Of a stretch of 64,000 bases of DNA, positions 1-13,130 are shown one piece after another. The translations under genes and the position numbers were made by a program. Below the pieces are notes generated by a model. The model saw only the letters and a program-made list of their open reading frames with translations, was not told the DNA's origin and ran no database searches. Source of the stretch: Zhengitettix transpicula. Taxonomy: Eukaryota; Arthropoda; Insecta; Orthoptera; Tetrigidae. Each line of letters opens with the position of its first letter. Position 1 is the stretch's first letter. Where the stretch lies: assembly GCA_037074705.1 (NCBI GenBank), contig CM073595.1, forward strand, positions 67,446,139 through 67,510,138, read 5' to 3'.

Positions 1-3000
1 CGACCGGATGCACGCCTTTGGAAGACATTTTTCCTTTTCAGAAACTCTTTAATTAATCTTTAGGTAGTTCTTTTGTAAGAAGGCAACTACAAGTGTCCCG
101 TACTGCAGTTACCTGATTAGTGAAATAGATGGAACGTATTTTTGGTGTACTGGTATGAAAGTGATTTCAAAATACCAAGATCGTGTCGCAATGTGACAAA
201 ACTGATTATTATCGAAGATCGTTTCGGTTAGTACCAACGCTGAAGGAACACACACGATGCTCTAGTATGTTGACCCGTGTTGGACGTTTCGTAAACTGAA
301 AATTTGAGAGCTTTCCAACAAAAAGATCATGTTTTCTCCAAAATTTCTACATTGATGAAGATTCATTTTCTGATACAGTCGATAAAGGACGAGATGAAAC
401 GCAATATAAAAAATTAATAATTGTATATAATACATGGAATGAAAACTACACAAAAGTATCGTAATTATTCGAAGCGTTATTTGAGGGGAGTTAAAATACT
501 CTAGTTCAATTTTCTAACAACTGATTATTAAGGCGAAAAGAAATTAAAATAGACCCCAAAATGTCTATGATGGCTTTTACATCCATTCATGGAACTCTTT
601 ATTATTTAAAGAAAGCACTATTATCAACATCACTTTAATTCATTCCAGAATTTATTTTGATGTTCCACAATTTACAGGAAATTATAAAAGCCCAAGAATT
701 TACGATTCAGTTATAAAATAGAATCTCTGACGTAAATTGTCACTATTGGCGCAGTTTTTTCCCCGATGGTTGGAAACATATTCGATCACCTTTCAGATAC
801 GTGTGTATTAAAGCGTAATGAAACAAGTTTTTAGTCATTGTGCACATGATTGGATCAAATGTTTTCCTTCTTGTTTCCTCCTATGCTTACTTCATAATAC
901 ATTATTAAATATATTTATGTACTGTAAATGACGTTTTCAGACGCGTTCACCAGTTGTGGATGTCTCATAACTTCCCTCGGCTCGGCTCCTTTCCTCGCAG
1001 ATATGCTCTGAAACTTCCTCTTTTTCATTTAATCTTTAAAATTCTTCTGTGGCGCATGTTTCAAATGCTTCCTGTCTTCTGTTTTCAATCTCTGCAGGCG
1101 TCTCTATTTCAGTTCTGTCCTAATTCTATATTCAAACTTAAGGTCGCTCAATTTGATTTTTTCTGCTTTTTATGTATACTTCGGGTTGCAAATAGCTCAG
1201 GTATTTTCCACCTCGCTCTCTATTCGTGTTCAATTATCTTATTTGATATTTTAGAAGCTTGTTGTCATCTGCGGGAATGTGAAAATAATGCTGGTATTAC
1301 TGAATCGTAGCGTACATACACCTTCCGTGGATTTCAGTAATTTCGTTACTATATATTTATATTCTGCTTTGTTTCATCAAATTGGGAGCGTACGATTGAA
1401 ACTAGTTTTCATTAATATGACCTTACATGATTTTCTATTATAATACTAACAAGTGTTCTCATTAATATGTATTTCCATTACATTTCTTCAAGTTTCCAGG
1501 GATATTAGTACATAATGTTAAAGATTATTATTTTTATCCCGAACTTATTAAGAAAAAATAATTACTTTATATTTTGTTAGCTTAATATGTAATGAATATG
1601 TTACAGAAATTTGACTCGACTCCAGTATTGTGTCATTGGTGCAGGGACTATCTCTTTCTTTTGGTCTCAGTAGGATTTTCCCCTATCTTTCATATTTATT
1701 CAGCAAATTTGTGTTTCATCTTTATATTACGTTTGCCTAATACAGGCTATTTATTGCCTTCTTCACAGTTTATTATCAGCAGCTCCTGTTTGGCTGATTC
1801 CACACATTCTGCTGCACCAACTGTTTTGTTTCTGTTCTTCGAAATATATGTTTATTGCACCCATCGCCAAGTCTCTTACAGTACTCCTCTTCTATTTCTT
1901 ATTTTAAGTTTCTTTCTGCGTTTGATCGTTACTACGTTGTGGTGGGAATTGAGGGTGTGATTTCCTGCTTAACACTTGTCTACTGGGCCTGGTTCGGTTA
2001 CTTTCGTTCTGTATTTCCTAGACTGTACCATGTTTTTCCTGTGTTTATTGGTTGTATTATCAGCTTCACATTTATAGTAATGGTGCCGTTTTCAGCCAAT
2101 TGCTTTGATTGGGTTGCTGATATGCTCATTTTTTTTCTAAAATACTTATGTTGTTTGCTCCTCCAGTATCACACCTAAAAAATTAATCTCATTCTAAAAC
2201 TCAAATAATTTATAGATAAAACCCGGTCGATGAAGTAATCTTTGTTAACGCATATGGGCAAATCACATTTCATGTGGTAATAAATCAATTCAAGTGTAAT
2301 GCCTTTCACGCATATCCTAACATAGTTATTTTCGCGAAATAGAACTGAGCAAATCGTCGTTTAGGTGTCTGGTACGTAATATTTAATTTGGCACAAACAG
2401 TGGGTCGAGGTCTGTTCAGAAATTCGATGTAATAGCATACAGGTAATTTTCGGAAACACGTTCCATGACCATGGCCAATAGAACTCGCCCTTTGCTTTGG
2501 CGGCCAACAGGTCTCACGGTTTTACGAAACGTCTCGTTTCACTCTGTACAAAAAACTACTCGTTCTACCTCCGCAAATATGTATAAATAGCTCACAACTC
2601 ACACAGCCTCCACAAGTTACACCGACCAGCAAATGAAACGTTGTATCACAAGCGAGACACTGAATGATCCTAACGGAACTTTCACAGTGATCTCAAATAT
2701 TTAAACAGTTTATATGGATCACCCACGAATGTTACACGGCAAGTAGATAACTGTCATTACTCTTAGTAAATTAACGTTCATGCAGAACATTACTTTAACT
2801 TGTCGAAAATGTGGTGCTCGTAGTTTTAATATTTAGTTGGTCTTTTGGAACAACCCTCTTCAGTGATTTGCACCATTTCCATCCGGTCATAGATAACGTG
2901 TGCAGGGAAAGCAACAGTTGTCCTTGGCAGTTCTCTTATGTTATAACAATTTCTCTAGTCCGATTCACGCAGAATGCGGCAAAATAGTCAAGCTGCAAAA

Positions 3001-3957
3001 GTGACAATATACACAGACACTAATTGTCCAATTAATCGATCCCAGCAAGATGTACGAGTGTTTGCTTTATTTCTTCATACTGCTTGGACAACTGACAGTT
3101 TATAAGAAAATGTGATGCAATTGAGCAAGAGTCCATCCTTGAAACTGGCGTTTCGAAGAATCGGTCGCATGTCTCCTCTCAAGTTCTTCCATCAACGCAG
3201 GAACAACTTTGCAGTGCGCTTAGTTATCTTCTCCGGCGGCTGTATATGGCTGATGGAGTTTCCAAAGTTTTAGTAGAACACCTTTTACAACATTTTTAGT
3301 GAACTGACAAAGAATCGCTCGTTAAAATCAAAGTAAAACGGGATATAAACCGTTTAAAATTCCAATGATAATGAAAATTGTAACAAATTACAGAAAAATT
3401 ACTTTTAAAAACTTTGTGTGGAAGTCGGAACCTGGGTACATATTCCCATTCTCTGCAGAAAATTCCTCTGATGTGCCATAATCATAATTCGCGACGATTT
3501 TACTGAGCAGTTTGTTTATATCACGTGAAGACAATCCACGTTCACCTTCATTCTTTATTTAATTTAAGCATATGTTCCGTCGTTGTAATTGTCGTTCGAA
3601 CTATCAATCCTATATTCATTCAGCTTCATTCTTGTGATAATCATTATATATTGGCTCTTAATAGATATATGGTGAACTGCGAAACTGCAGTTCCTATGCG
3701 TGATTCGTCGCTCACCAAATACTAAATTAGAACATATTTAATAAAAATAAGTTGATGATGCATCAGTAGCTGTCTGCTAGAAGCCACCCACAACACACAC
3801 ATATAAAGATGATAGGCGACAGATTTAACATAACTATACAGGTCTAAATACAACAGTCAAACAGATTTTAATGTAACCGTCAGCAAATATTGAAGTTATA
3901 TATTGGTGGAATGAGAGAGGAGTTGTCATTTTTTTGTAACCTCTATTTAAAGTAAGC
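1..3957. other. No recognisable gene
   Basis: AT-rich DNA. Between 930 and 2,180 the plus strand is strikingly T-rich and the minus strand A-rich, with several overlapping plus-strand frames that have no domain. The A-rich minus strand could be an old retroelement coding strand. No motif is readable elsewhere. Confidence 0.5.
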
Positions 3958-4147
3958 ATAACGTAGGGTCAGCGTGACTTCCTCGCATCACAGAGATCCT
4001 GGCTTCGAATCCCGGCGAGGGCACGGATGTTTGTGTGTGTGAGAGAAATTCTTGTAAAAATCAGTCCCCCGACAAGACAAATTGAGTTCCCATAATGAGT
4101 CGCTAAAAACCTTAGCTGTTGATGCGACTGTAAATAAATCAATACAT
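3958..4147 (+). repeat. tRNA-derived SINE
   Basis: GGCTTCGAATCCC (4001-4013) is a good pol III B box inside a tRNA-like context, followed by GGCGAGGGCACGG. The body ends in TTGATGCGACTGTAAATAAAT, a tail type common to arthropod SINEs. The A box is weak, so the head has drifted. Not a functional tRNA: no cloverleaf acceptor stem closes around it. Confidence 0.6.
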
Positions 4148-5619
4148 AACCAAAGAGAAAATCTAAATAGGGAATAAGAGGCGGAGGAGAGGAATCTATG
4201 GAAAGCTGCTTACCTCTAGTCGCCCATAGCAATTTGTGCCAATCCGAGTCTTTGATTACCTTGAAAAGTAAACTCAAAGGCCGTCAGAGAAGCCGTCAAG
4301 GCGACTCGGCTATATTTCCTATTTAAACACACGTTACTAGAACTCCACAGGGCTGATTCACGAAATATATCTTTCACAAGAAATACTGACTATAAAAACA
4401 TTGATAATAAGTTTTGTGACCATTCTTCCGCGATAATAATTGTGTGTTTCGTGTTACGGAAATGTGTCAGGATTATCATTCTGATTTTCCTCATTGAAGT
4501 GGTAATAATTCACCGAGATTATACACATTTGCTGATAAAAATTAATGACGAAAAACTAGGACTCTGATTTCACGCACCAGATAAATGAAACCTGTTGAAT
4601 TTGTTGTTACAAGTAAATTTACCTCGGCAATTGGAGCTTATTTCCGCACATTCAACACTGAAGCTGGATTCATGTCGCAAATGACAGGTCACGATTGCTT
4701 TGGTAATGAACACTGATTTCGCTTAGCTTCCTCACATCTAGATTGTCCGGTTTCGCGTCGGTGAACTGCGACTGATGTTTTAAAGCGCAGGTTGTGGCTG
4801 AATTCATTCGAGATCAGGTATGAAGAAGTTTCCTAACATTTATTAAGGAATTATATTCCAACCACAGCGAGACCAATTGACGCACAACAACACCGCTCAA
4901 GTTCTTATATTAACGCAACTTTCGAAGGAGCAAAAACAATAAGGTTTCGCCTGACACGACCACAAATTGTGTAGTATCGAAACATCGAGGCTATGCAATT
5001 GTTTTTTCAGAACGTCACAGAACAAGAAATTGGAGTCTGACGTAGTTAGACGTTTTTCGTTTGTCTTCCAATCTTCTAAGCATCCATTCGGGACCTTGAC
5101 GCAAATGGTAACGATATCTCGACGAGAACAAAAGTCTCATAGTTAAAATATAAACGTTACGTAACACGTTACAAGGTATTATAAGTAATTCTGCATGAAG
5201 TTTGAATTCGGTAGTCGCGAAGAACGGCCAAACTAATCCCTTTGTAAAACAACTTCAGCAATATCCACACTTGACAAGCAGCGAGTGCACGTGCACGTGG
5301 TGAGCATTACAACTTGTTTCTACGTGAAATTTCTTCCAATATCGGAATGACGGGTTCTCGTCGAATATGGAAACACTAGAAGGATCGTCGTAATTAACGA
5401 CATCACTTCAAAAATGGAATACTGCAGAAACTGTTTGTGACATAATTTAGAGCATACAAGTAATCGTGTCGCGTCAAATCAGGAAAAGTTCTCGACGTCG
5501 TTTGGAACCAGTTTGCTTTAGAAACTATAGGTTTCCTTCGGTTTACTTCACCTGTCTGGTTTGTTTATACACCGCCTGTGTTAGTGACTCAGATCTAAGA
5601 GGATGCCGTCCACAGAAAT

Positions 5620-5790
5620 TTAACGAAAGTTTCGTTTGGATCTAGAAAGACAATTAAATCCTTTCACGCTTATAAACAGAAAATCATTAAACGACGAGGA
5701 TGGAACCGGGAATGGAATGGGGTGCTCTAACCACTGAGCCATCCGAGTCGATTCTTCACCTACAATCCACAGAAGATGGCACACAAAATG
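5620..5790 (-). repeat. tRNA-derived SINE head
   Basis: On the minus strand TGGCTCAGTGG (5741-5731) matches the pol III A box, and GGTTCCATCC (5707-5698) resembles the B box (GGTTCGAATCC) at tRNA-like spacing, with TTAGAGCACC between. The sequence does not close a full tRNA and the B box lacks the CGA core, so this is a SINE or tRNA pseudogene. Confidence 0.6.
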
Positions 5791-6489
5791 GTTTCCTGAT
5801 GAGTGATCAGGCACACACGTGTCTACACTCGCACTTGTCGCGCTTTAGTTGTTATTGTGACGTCTTTCTGAATCGCCTAATTGTCACTTGATTTCTCAGC
5901 AGGAATCGTCCACTGTATTCAAACAGGATTTGTTTTCACTCGCTGTAAACATCGCCGCTCATGAACTTTATGACCAAATTTGCTTCAACCTATGAAAATA
6001 GAAACGGTTTAATGTCCAAAACCACGTATAAATGTTATGAAATAAACAATGAGATGTTTGAATAAATCGTGCGGCCGACCACAACTTCGACGAAGTTTGC
6101 CTGAACCGAGGAGCTACAGACTGTCACGCTTACGCTCACTTGTCAACTGTCATCCTTTCCTCCTTCACAAATATCACTTCGTTCTAAGTCACACTCGTTC
6201 TACCCGTCCTCAAGGCAATGGAAACCCCCCCAAAAATATTCTTCGAAATTCGTACCTCTGAGAAAACAAACAGTGTCAGGTTTTCGCTAAACCCGTAGTC
6301 ACCGCCTTTTCTTTCGTAGTCGGTGTTATCGACGCACAAGTTTTAAAATTGACGTTTTTACAAGCCACGAAACGATTTGAAACAGTGCAATTATAAAATG
6401 TATTTGTAACAAATTTTACGTCAATACATTTAGAATTTCCTTAAATTTGAAAGATTAGTAAATGATAAAATACGCGATATAGAAGTAAA

Positions 6490-6830
6490 GTAAAAATTGG
6501 CGGCAACATCTACATGTAGAGTTTCTCCGGCCCGGAGCTCGGCGAGGGAGAGAGAACCTGGCCCAAAAGCTTTGTTTCCAGGGAACCCCCGACCCGACCG
6601 TGCGGCCAGGCTCTGCAGCAAGTACGTACCTGGAGTGCGAACTGTGCGCTGTCCGTACCTACGACTCCGGCTGCGAGACGCGAGGATGCGCGACTGAGTG
6701 AGCGCCGCGGCCGCCGCAGGTCTGAGGTAACTGCCGCTGCGGCCTCGACGCCAGCGCCTCTGCCGCTGCTTTCTAACACCAAGGACGCCCCGCGCCGCAC
6801 ATCCCATCAAATTAGCCCCCACTTTCGGAA
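6490..6830. promoter_or_regulatory. CpG island
   Basis: A sharply GC- and CpG-rich block in AT-rich surroundings, with runs such as GAGCGCCGCGGCCGCCGCAGG. Both strands are open here, as expected of GC-rich DNA, so the ORFs are not evidence of coding. A promoter or first exon of a gene lying outside what I can recognise is plausible. Confidence 0.5.
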
Positions 6831-7388
6831 GCAAAGCTGCAAATCTTCCGGATTCCGTTTGATTGAAATCATTTGCAATTCCGCGTCGAGTCGAAACGTT
6901 GTCAGCTACGGAATTTTCTTTTTAAGGGAGGCGTGAATGAGAACTTAATTCCACAATGGCTTGCGTGTGTGTATTTAACTCACTCTGTGTACACACAGTT
7001 AATAAAACAAATACAGAATAAATAATACTAACACGGCTGCAAATTTATTCATCAACATAAAACCCGACTAAATTTGAGACATTACAAGACAGCGATGGAC
7101 GTTAGTAATATTGCAGAAGACAAGCCTGGTCTGGTGTGGTTTTGTACAAGAATATACCACCAGACAAGAGTATTTGCCAGTGCGCACAGATACTGCTTTT
7201 TTTTTGCCGACGAAAGAAATGTGTCCTCTACGTGCTTCCGAAAAGTCGGCACACAGACAAGAACTCCGTCTTAATATTAAAGTCATTTGTAGCCAAGTAA
7301 AGAAATGCTACAAATTTGATCTGCCTATGAAGAAATACAGTATCAGAGAAGGAACATAACCATGTAGCCATTTGGACAAATAATTGGA

Positions 7389-7390
<2 letters not shown>

Positions 7391-7420
<30 letters not shown>
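7391..7420. repeat. (TA)n microsatellite
   Basis: Fifteen AT dinucleotide units in a perfect run. Confidence 0.95.
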
Positions 7421-7423
<3 letters not shown>

Positions 7424-8280
7424 AGAGACCATCATTATTTTTTATGATGTCTTTAATATTTGCATTGTCGGCATAATACTTATGTCCCAGGTATTGTAAA
7501 CAACAGTCGGCGTGACGTAAGAATGTGGTGAATGAGACGTATTATTGTCTGTGTATATTTGACGTTGAAAGCTGGGAGTCCGGCCGATGGTGGTCAAGAC
7601 GACTTCGTAAGGAAGGTGGTCGCATTCGGCCTAGGATATTAAGTGAATGTGGAGTAATGTGGAGAGGCTGCATTAATATTCAGAACAGTAAAGTACAATA
7701 GTCAGTTTTCATTAATATCCAGGACAGTAAAGTAAAGTCGGCTGGTTCATGTAGGACAAAAAGTTCTAGAATGTCCGGTGGTCAGTTGGCCGGAAATTTA
7801 GCAAAGTGAAACTAAAATTTTGTGCTGATTTAGGTTGTGAACAGTGAATTCCATAGCATGTTAAATAAAATGTATTTTAAATAACCAGTGAAGTGTATAA
7901 GCAGTGTGGTATGAGAGCAGCTATGTAATAAATTTCCATAAAAATTTCGTTCCGTCAGATTTCTTTAAATTTCTTTAGATTTCTATGGATTTCAGATTTG
8001 TTTAGATTTTTTATGTTAAAATTTTCCTTTAAATTTATTTATTTTTGTAACCTTTTTTTGTTTTCATTTGATTTTGTGATGATTTCAAATTACTGTAACT
8101 ATTAGAGCCCAAATAAGCGGCCCTGAAGAATTAAAAATATCACTAAAAGCTATGGCAATTATTTAAAAGTTGCTAAATAGAAATTTGTATTAAATGTTTT
8201 ATCTTTAAGACTTGTTAAAATTTATTTATAAATCCCATTAAATATCCACATTGTGGTGGCATTGTTAGTCTACCATTACA
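7421..8280 (+). mobile_element. Possible solo LTR or LTR-like remnant
   Basis: Starts TGTAGAGACCATC right after a TA tract and ends CTACCATTACA. It carries AATAAA-type signals (near 7,863), GTCGGCGTGACGTAAG upstream and a long T-rich end. No second copy, target duplication or coding region is visible, so this is only a suggestion. Confidence 0.2.
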
Positions 8281-8422
8281 GTTTTTGGCATCATTTATTA
8301 TTTATTAATAAATATATATAAATATATTTATTAATAAAAATTATTTACTATTTATTATTAAATTAAATTATTAAATTATTATGACACTCCAACGTGAGTT
8401 TTATATTATTAAATTGTTTCTT

Positions 8423-8425
<3 letters not shown>

Positions 8426-8458
<33 letters not shown>
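8426..8458. repeat. (TA)n microsatellite
   Basis: An uninterrupted TA run of about 33 bp, preceded at 8,295-8,340 by an AT-rich palindrome (TTTATTAATAAATATATA and mirror). Confidence 0.95.
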
Positions 8459-8459
<1 letters not shown>

Positions 8460-11400
8460 CGATTAAGATTTAAATCTTCTTAGTTCGTGTTGAGAAAGCT
8501 TTCTTCGTTTATTACAGGCGATTACCTCGCTAAAAGGTTCCCAGGCATACGAGATTTTCAAATTTGAACTTCTACAATTAATCACATATATAAAATTGTC
8601 AAATTTCATTGGAATATATAAACTGTTCCTTTTTAATACATTTCTTTCTTTGTTTGATATGATGCATTAAGTGTTAGTGTTTGTGGTTGTTTTTTTTTGC
8701 GTGGAGATTTCGTTATGCATTAGCATTTTGTTGTGGATTTTAATTTTGCAAATATATATAATGTATAAATATTAGTCGAGTGTCTTCTCCTCTTCTGATA
8801 CATTCTTTTTCATGCACATTGGAATAAGGTATATATTTCTATTAATTAATAATGCACCGTCGTCAGAAAACTACAAAATTCGTCTGAAATCTTCTTGTAT
8901 GTTAGACAGGAAATAGCTTAATTTCGGCAAAGGAGCACAGTAATGGAAGATCTTCGTAGTGGCATGATAGGTTGACGAACGCAACCAGGAAACTACTTAC
9001 GAAATATATTATGAAGAAGTGAATAAATATAGCAACCACACTCGAAAACCAAATAGGTAACCAAGGCTTAGATGTAAAATAATACCAGACATAAAATGAT
9101 AATTACGCAGCCTTGTGTTGAAATAATATCAATTTCTTCGGAATAAAATATGTTCGACGGGTATAGTAAATTTTATATTTCGGCATCAAAGAATCAACAT
9201 TTAAAACTGAAATGGATTAGCTGCTTCATTAATTTCACACAAAACAGCTATTTATAGATGGCTAAAAGAACGGGTAAGGTATTACACAACGTGCAATGTT
9301 ACGAAGGAAAAGAACAAAACCTTAAACCCATTGGAAAAACTAATTCATCTTCCTGGAAGGAATATTGCAATGCAACTCCGACTCCCAAAGCCTTGGAATG
9401 TCGTCTGCAAACTTGCTTCAGGCAAAATGAAAACAAGTCTCGTAATGACAACGCTACAAAAACCAGATATAACATCATCTTCAAATATCCTCAGACAAAT
9501 TTTGTAGTATATGACCTGAAAATATTTTCTTCAGTAATATAAGATAAGACTTTATGAAAAAGCAATGTTAAGAACAAAAGAAACAATGGGACCGAAGATA
9601 AGAGTACAGCCACAGAAAAATAAATTACAAACATATTTAACAGAATGAATAAATTAAATTTTGGTGAGAATTTGAAATAAGCGAAATATACCAATGAACT
9701 TTAAAAACTTTTCGAAGAAAATTCCAACATTAAAATGCCTTGATTCTAAAAAGGAGCGAAAAATATCCTGGTTACAAAACCTAAATATATCAAAATGAAG
9801 ACATAAGGTGGGAAAAACAGAGTCTTTCACGGATCGCATCAGAAAGGCTCAATGAGTGTAAAGTATTATTAATACCACAACAGTCACGGTAACATTACTT
9901 ATATTAATTTTACAACTAATTTGGCCTAATAATTTTTGAATAAATAAATTATACACTTATTGCGTATATTTAATAAACAATTACAAATAAAATACATTAC
10001 TATAAGAAATGAGCTCTGAGATTGTAAATAAATATATGAAAACAAAATTCTATAGAATTTTCAATTAACTCAGTTGAGAAATATAAATCGAAACTCATTT
10101 TTTTAAGTACATGTGATTGTATTTAATAAAGATATGCAAGATAAAAATTACAACCTAAATAAAATAAAAACATCAACTTACAAAAATTTTGAAAAATAGA
10201 TGGTGCTGTTGATTCTTTGTGTTCACGACTGCGACTAGCGCCATCCGTTCGTGGACCGCAAACTATTTTCTACTATAATAATTTCGATTACTTAATGAGG
10301 ATAGTTTAAGTGCGCAATTAATAGCACTTCCGATGATTGGAATTGCCATTGCAAGAAAGTCAAAGTGAAAAAAGTGAGAAAGTCTGTTAATAATCGATCA
10401 CAAAATTTGAAGCAGATAAATAATGGAAGTGCATATGAAGGCGGTAAAAACTAATCAAGAGGTACAGAACGCAACAAATATGGAAATGTCCCAAACAGAT
10501 ATTAGAATAAATAAACTTGAATTTGTGAACAAAACTAATACGTTATGCTTGTGTCAATAATGAGAAGAGAACACGATTACATTTAAATATATTTTGTCAC
10601 TTGTTAATGAGGTCCATATGGTGAAATGTTAACAAATAGTTTAGAGGAAACAAATTAATTTTAAAGACCACATTGAATATGTGCTCATAAATTGTCTAAA
10701 TTAATAATTCCACAGTTAAACAATTGTAAAATAAACAACGAAAAATAATAGCTTAAGAAAAAACTAATATAATCTGATAATATTATCGAAAGTATAAATG
10801 ATCTGGAACCCAAAATCGTAAATTATTAAAAAAATTCCAAATAATGTAGTGTAAATTTATATACATATATAAACTTCTTTTACATACTTTTGTAGAAGGG
10901 ACTGAGTAGATCAGATTTAAATAAGGAATATTCTAGTACCCTGTATTTAATTTCTACATCCACTACTCTTTTTTAAAAATATAAAACCTTTGTAATTTAT
11001 TTCTTTGTATTTATATATTTATTAATGTATTTTTAAGGGGAGTCAGATAACTATAATTTTAACGGGTTCCAACTATTATATTAATTATATTTACATTTCT
11101 TCTAATCACTAGTGAGCAAATATTAGTGGACGCGATTCCATTCACACTTATTCGACATACTTAGGTTTTATTTGCTCCACTAATAATGCTCTTTCCTTGT
11201 TGAGTAATTTACGAAGAGGTGGTAATTGCCTAACTGCTTGCTCGGCATGAGTTTCCGTTCAGTTCTATACTCTCCATGTAAGTTAACACTGTTAGAAGAT
11301 TATTAAGCACAATATAAAAGTATAATAAAACGGAAATTATATTCCAGGTAGGTAAAAAATACACTGTAATTTATTAGTTGATTCTACTGTTGGTTCCGAC

Positions 11401-12359
11401 ACGTTTCCGACTACGGTGTGATGAGTTCATATGCGGTGCACGTGTCCGTGAATTATGGGAATATTAAACACTAAAAAAGCAACATCTTAACCAAGGAAAT
11501 TACTAATTAATAACTTCGAGTTACTTAAAATTGCAAAAGTCTCTTAATGTATCCGTGGGTGATAATTCCATGTATAATATGACTTTTTCTTTTTGATATT
11601 GAGCGATATTTACCGCGTGGTTCCCATTGTAGAGGCAAGCTGAAGCTTACCTCGTCGCCTTTGCGTTAGAGTGACCGCGACACCTTCAAGCAACTAATAA
11701 ACAACACCGCGATAAATAAGCTAAGAACGTGGCAAAACAGACATGACGACATTATTTAACAGTGAATCATCAACGTCGATTGCATCTATAAGGACTCGAG
11801 TTTACTTGATGTTTGGAATTCATCAACCTGGAAGAATCATTATTTCTTTTCCGTGAGGTTTTTCACATCACTATCAGCATGGTATCAAATTTATTGATAT
11901 TACCTGTACGTACCTCGACGCCTTGTGCTACCTGCTGTTACTTTCCCAAGACAGTCATAACAAAGCCGAGATAGACATCTCTTTGCGGCTACGTTACACC
12001 AGACCGAGTAGGTCCAAGTCCGTGAGGCTACTCCATCCCCATCACGTTCATACATCACTTCCACGACATTCCCACTTTTGTAACAGCGTAATCCGTCTCA
12101 ATATTATGTCTGTACTCAAGTAACTGACCCTTTATTATTTTTGTCACATAGTGGTTAATACTTAGTTAACAAACCTGGAAAATGTCTTAAGAATGTTACT
12201 TCCAACCAAACCATTAGTCAGCTCTCATCGCTCTGAAAACTTAGGGAAAAATTATTGTTTATAAGAACTGATTCCGACTTCACAACTAACGACTGGATTC
12301 CACATTATCAGCAGTTCCACAGAGTAGCAAACTACATTAATAGAGCCTTCGAAAATAAA
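8459..12359. other. No recognisable gene
   Basis: Very AT-rich. The short frames (95 codons at 9,258-9,542, others smaller) have no domain. A small hairpin-like pair, GATGGTGCT and AGCGCCATC, lies at about 10,200-10,250. Nothing else is seen. Confidence 0.5.
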
Positions 12360-13130
12360 AATATATTGTCGAGCAATATTCTTAGACGTAAGACAGGCAT
12401 TCGATAATGTATGCATCCTGGATTACTGTGTAAAATAAACAGATATATGTCTACGTTCTATAAATTGTTGGAATCATTCTCAACCAACTTTATTTGTAAA
12501 AATTTACTATACAGTTTTGCCTCACCTTCGAGCACATCTCGATCTACTATTCCGGACACAAAATATGATTTTCTTAAAGAACAGTCGTGATCGCAACAAT
12601 ACAGGGTACTGAGCGAACTCCTGGACACAGACTTAGATCTATTCCTAGACACATATCAAACATTTGACCGTGTCTTGCATGAAGACCTGCAAGCCAAAAT
12701 AAAGGACCATCTTCCGGACACATAATTCAAAATATTATTTAGATAAAAGGACATTTACAGTTAAATGTGAAAATTGCACATTCATCACTCCGGTGTCCCA
12801 CAGGGAATCACCATAGGACCATACTTATATTTAATATACTAGTCTGACTTCCTGGTGACAACTGACATAAAGATGGCGCAATTCGCAGATGACGTGGCAG
12901 TATTAATTAAAGGGCCATGTCGTGAGACTGCTGGTTGAGGACTGCTGCGAAAGGTGGAGAAAAGTCTATATTAATATAATTTACATGCATAAGAAACGCC
13001 ATTAAACTATATGACGAAAACATACCGCAGTCAACAGAAGTCAAATACCTGAGCCTAGTATTAGACACGAAACTAACACATCAAAGCAATGGTACAAAAA
13101 TTAAGATTACGATTAAAACAATTAAAATTC
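12360..13130 (+). pseudogene. Decayed non-LTR retrotransposon reverse transcriptase
   Basis: Shifting frames show reverse transcriptase motifs in order: TFDRVLHEDLQAKI (AFDxVWHxGL type) near 12,660; HHSGVPQGITIGPYLYLIY (GVPQGxxLGPxLY type) near 12,785; AQFADDVAVLI, the catalytic FADD box, near 12,877; and VKYLSLVLDTKLTH (VKYLGVxLDxxLxW type) near 13,040. Many stops and frameshifts. The order and motifs fit the jockey or I-like non-LTR group. It is an old, inactive copy. Confidence 0.8.

Noticed and set aside
4001..4013. Functional tRNA gene
   Set aside because: The B box is good, but the A box is poor, no acceptor stem closes, and the body continues into a SINE tail.
6430..6834. Overlapping ORFs on both strands at the CpG island
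   Set aside because: GC-rich DNA has few stops; the predicted arginine/alanine-rich products look like artefacts of CpG-rich sequence.
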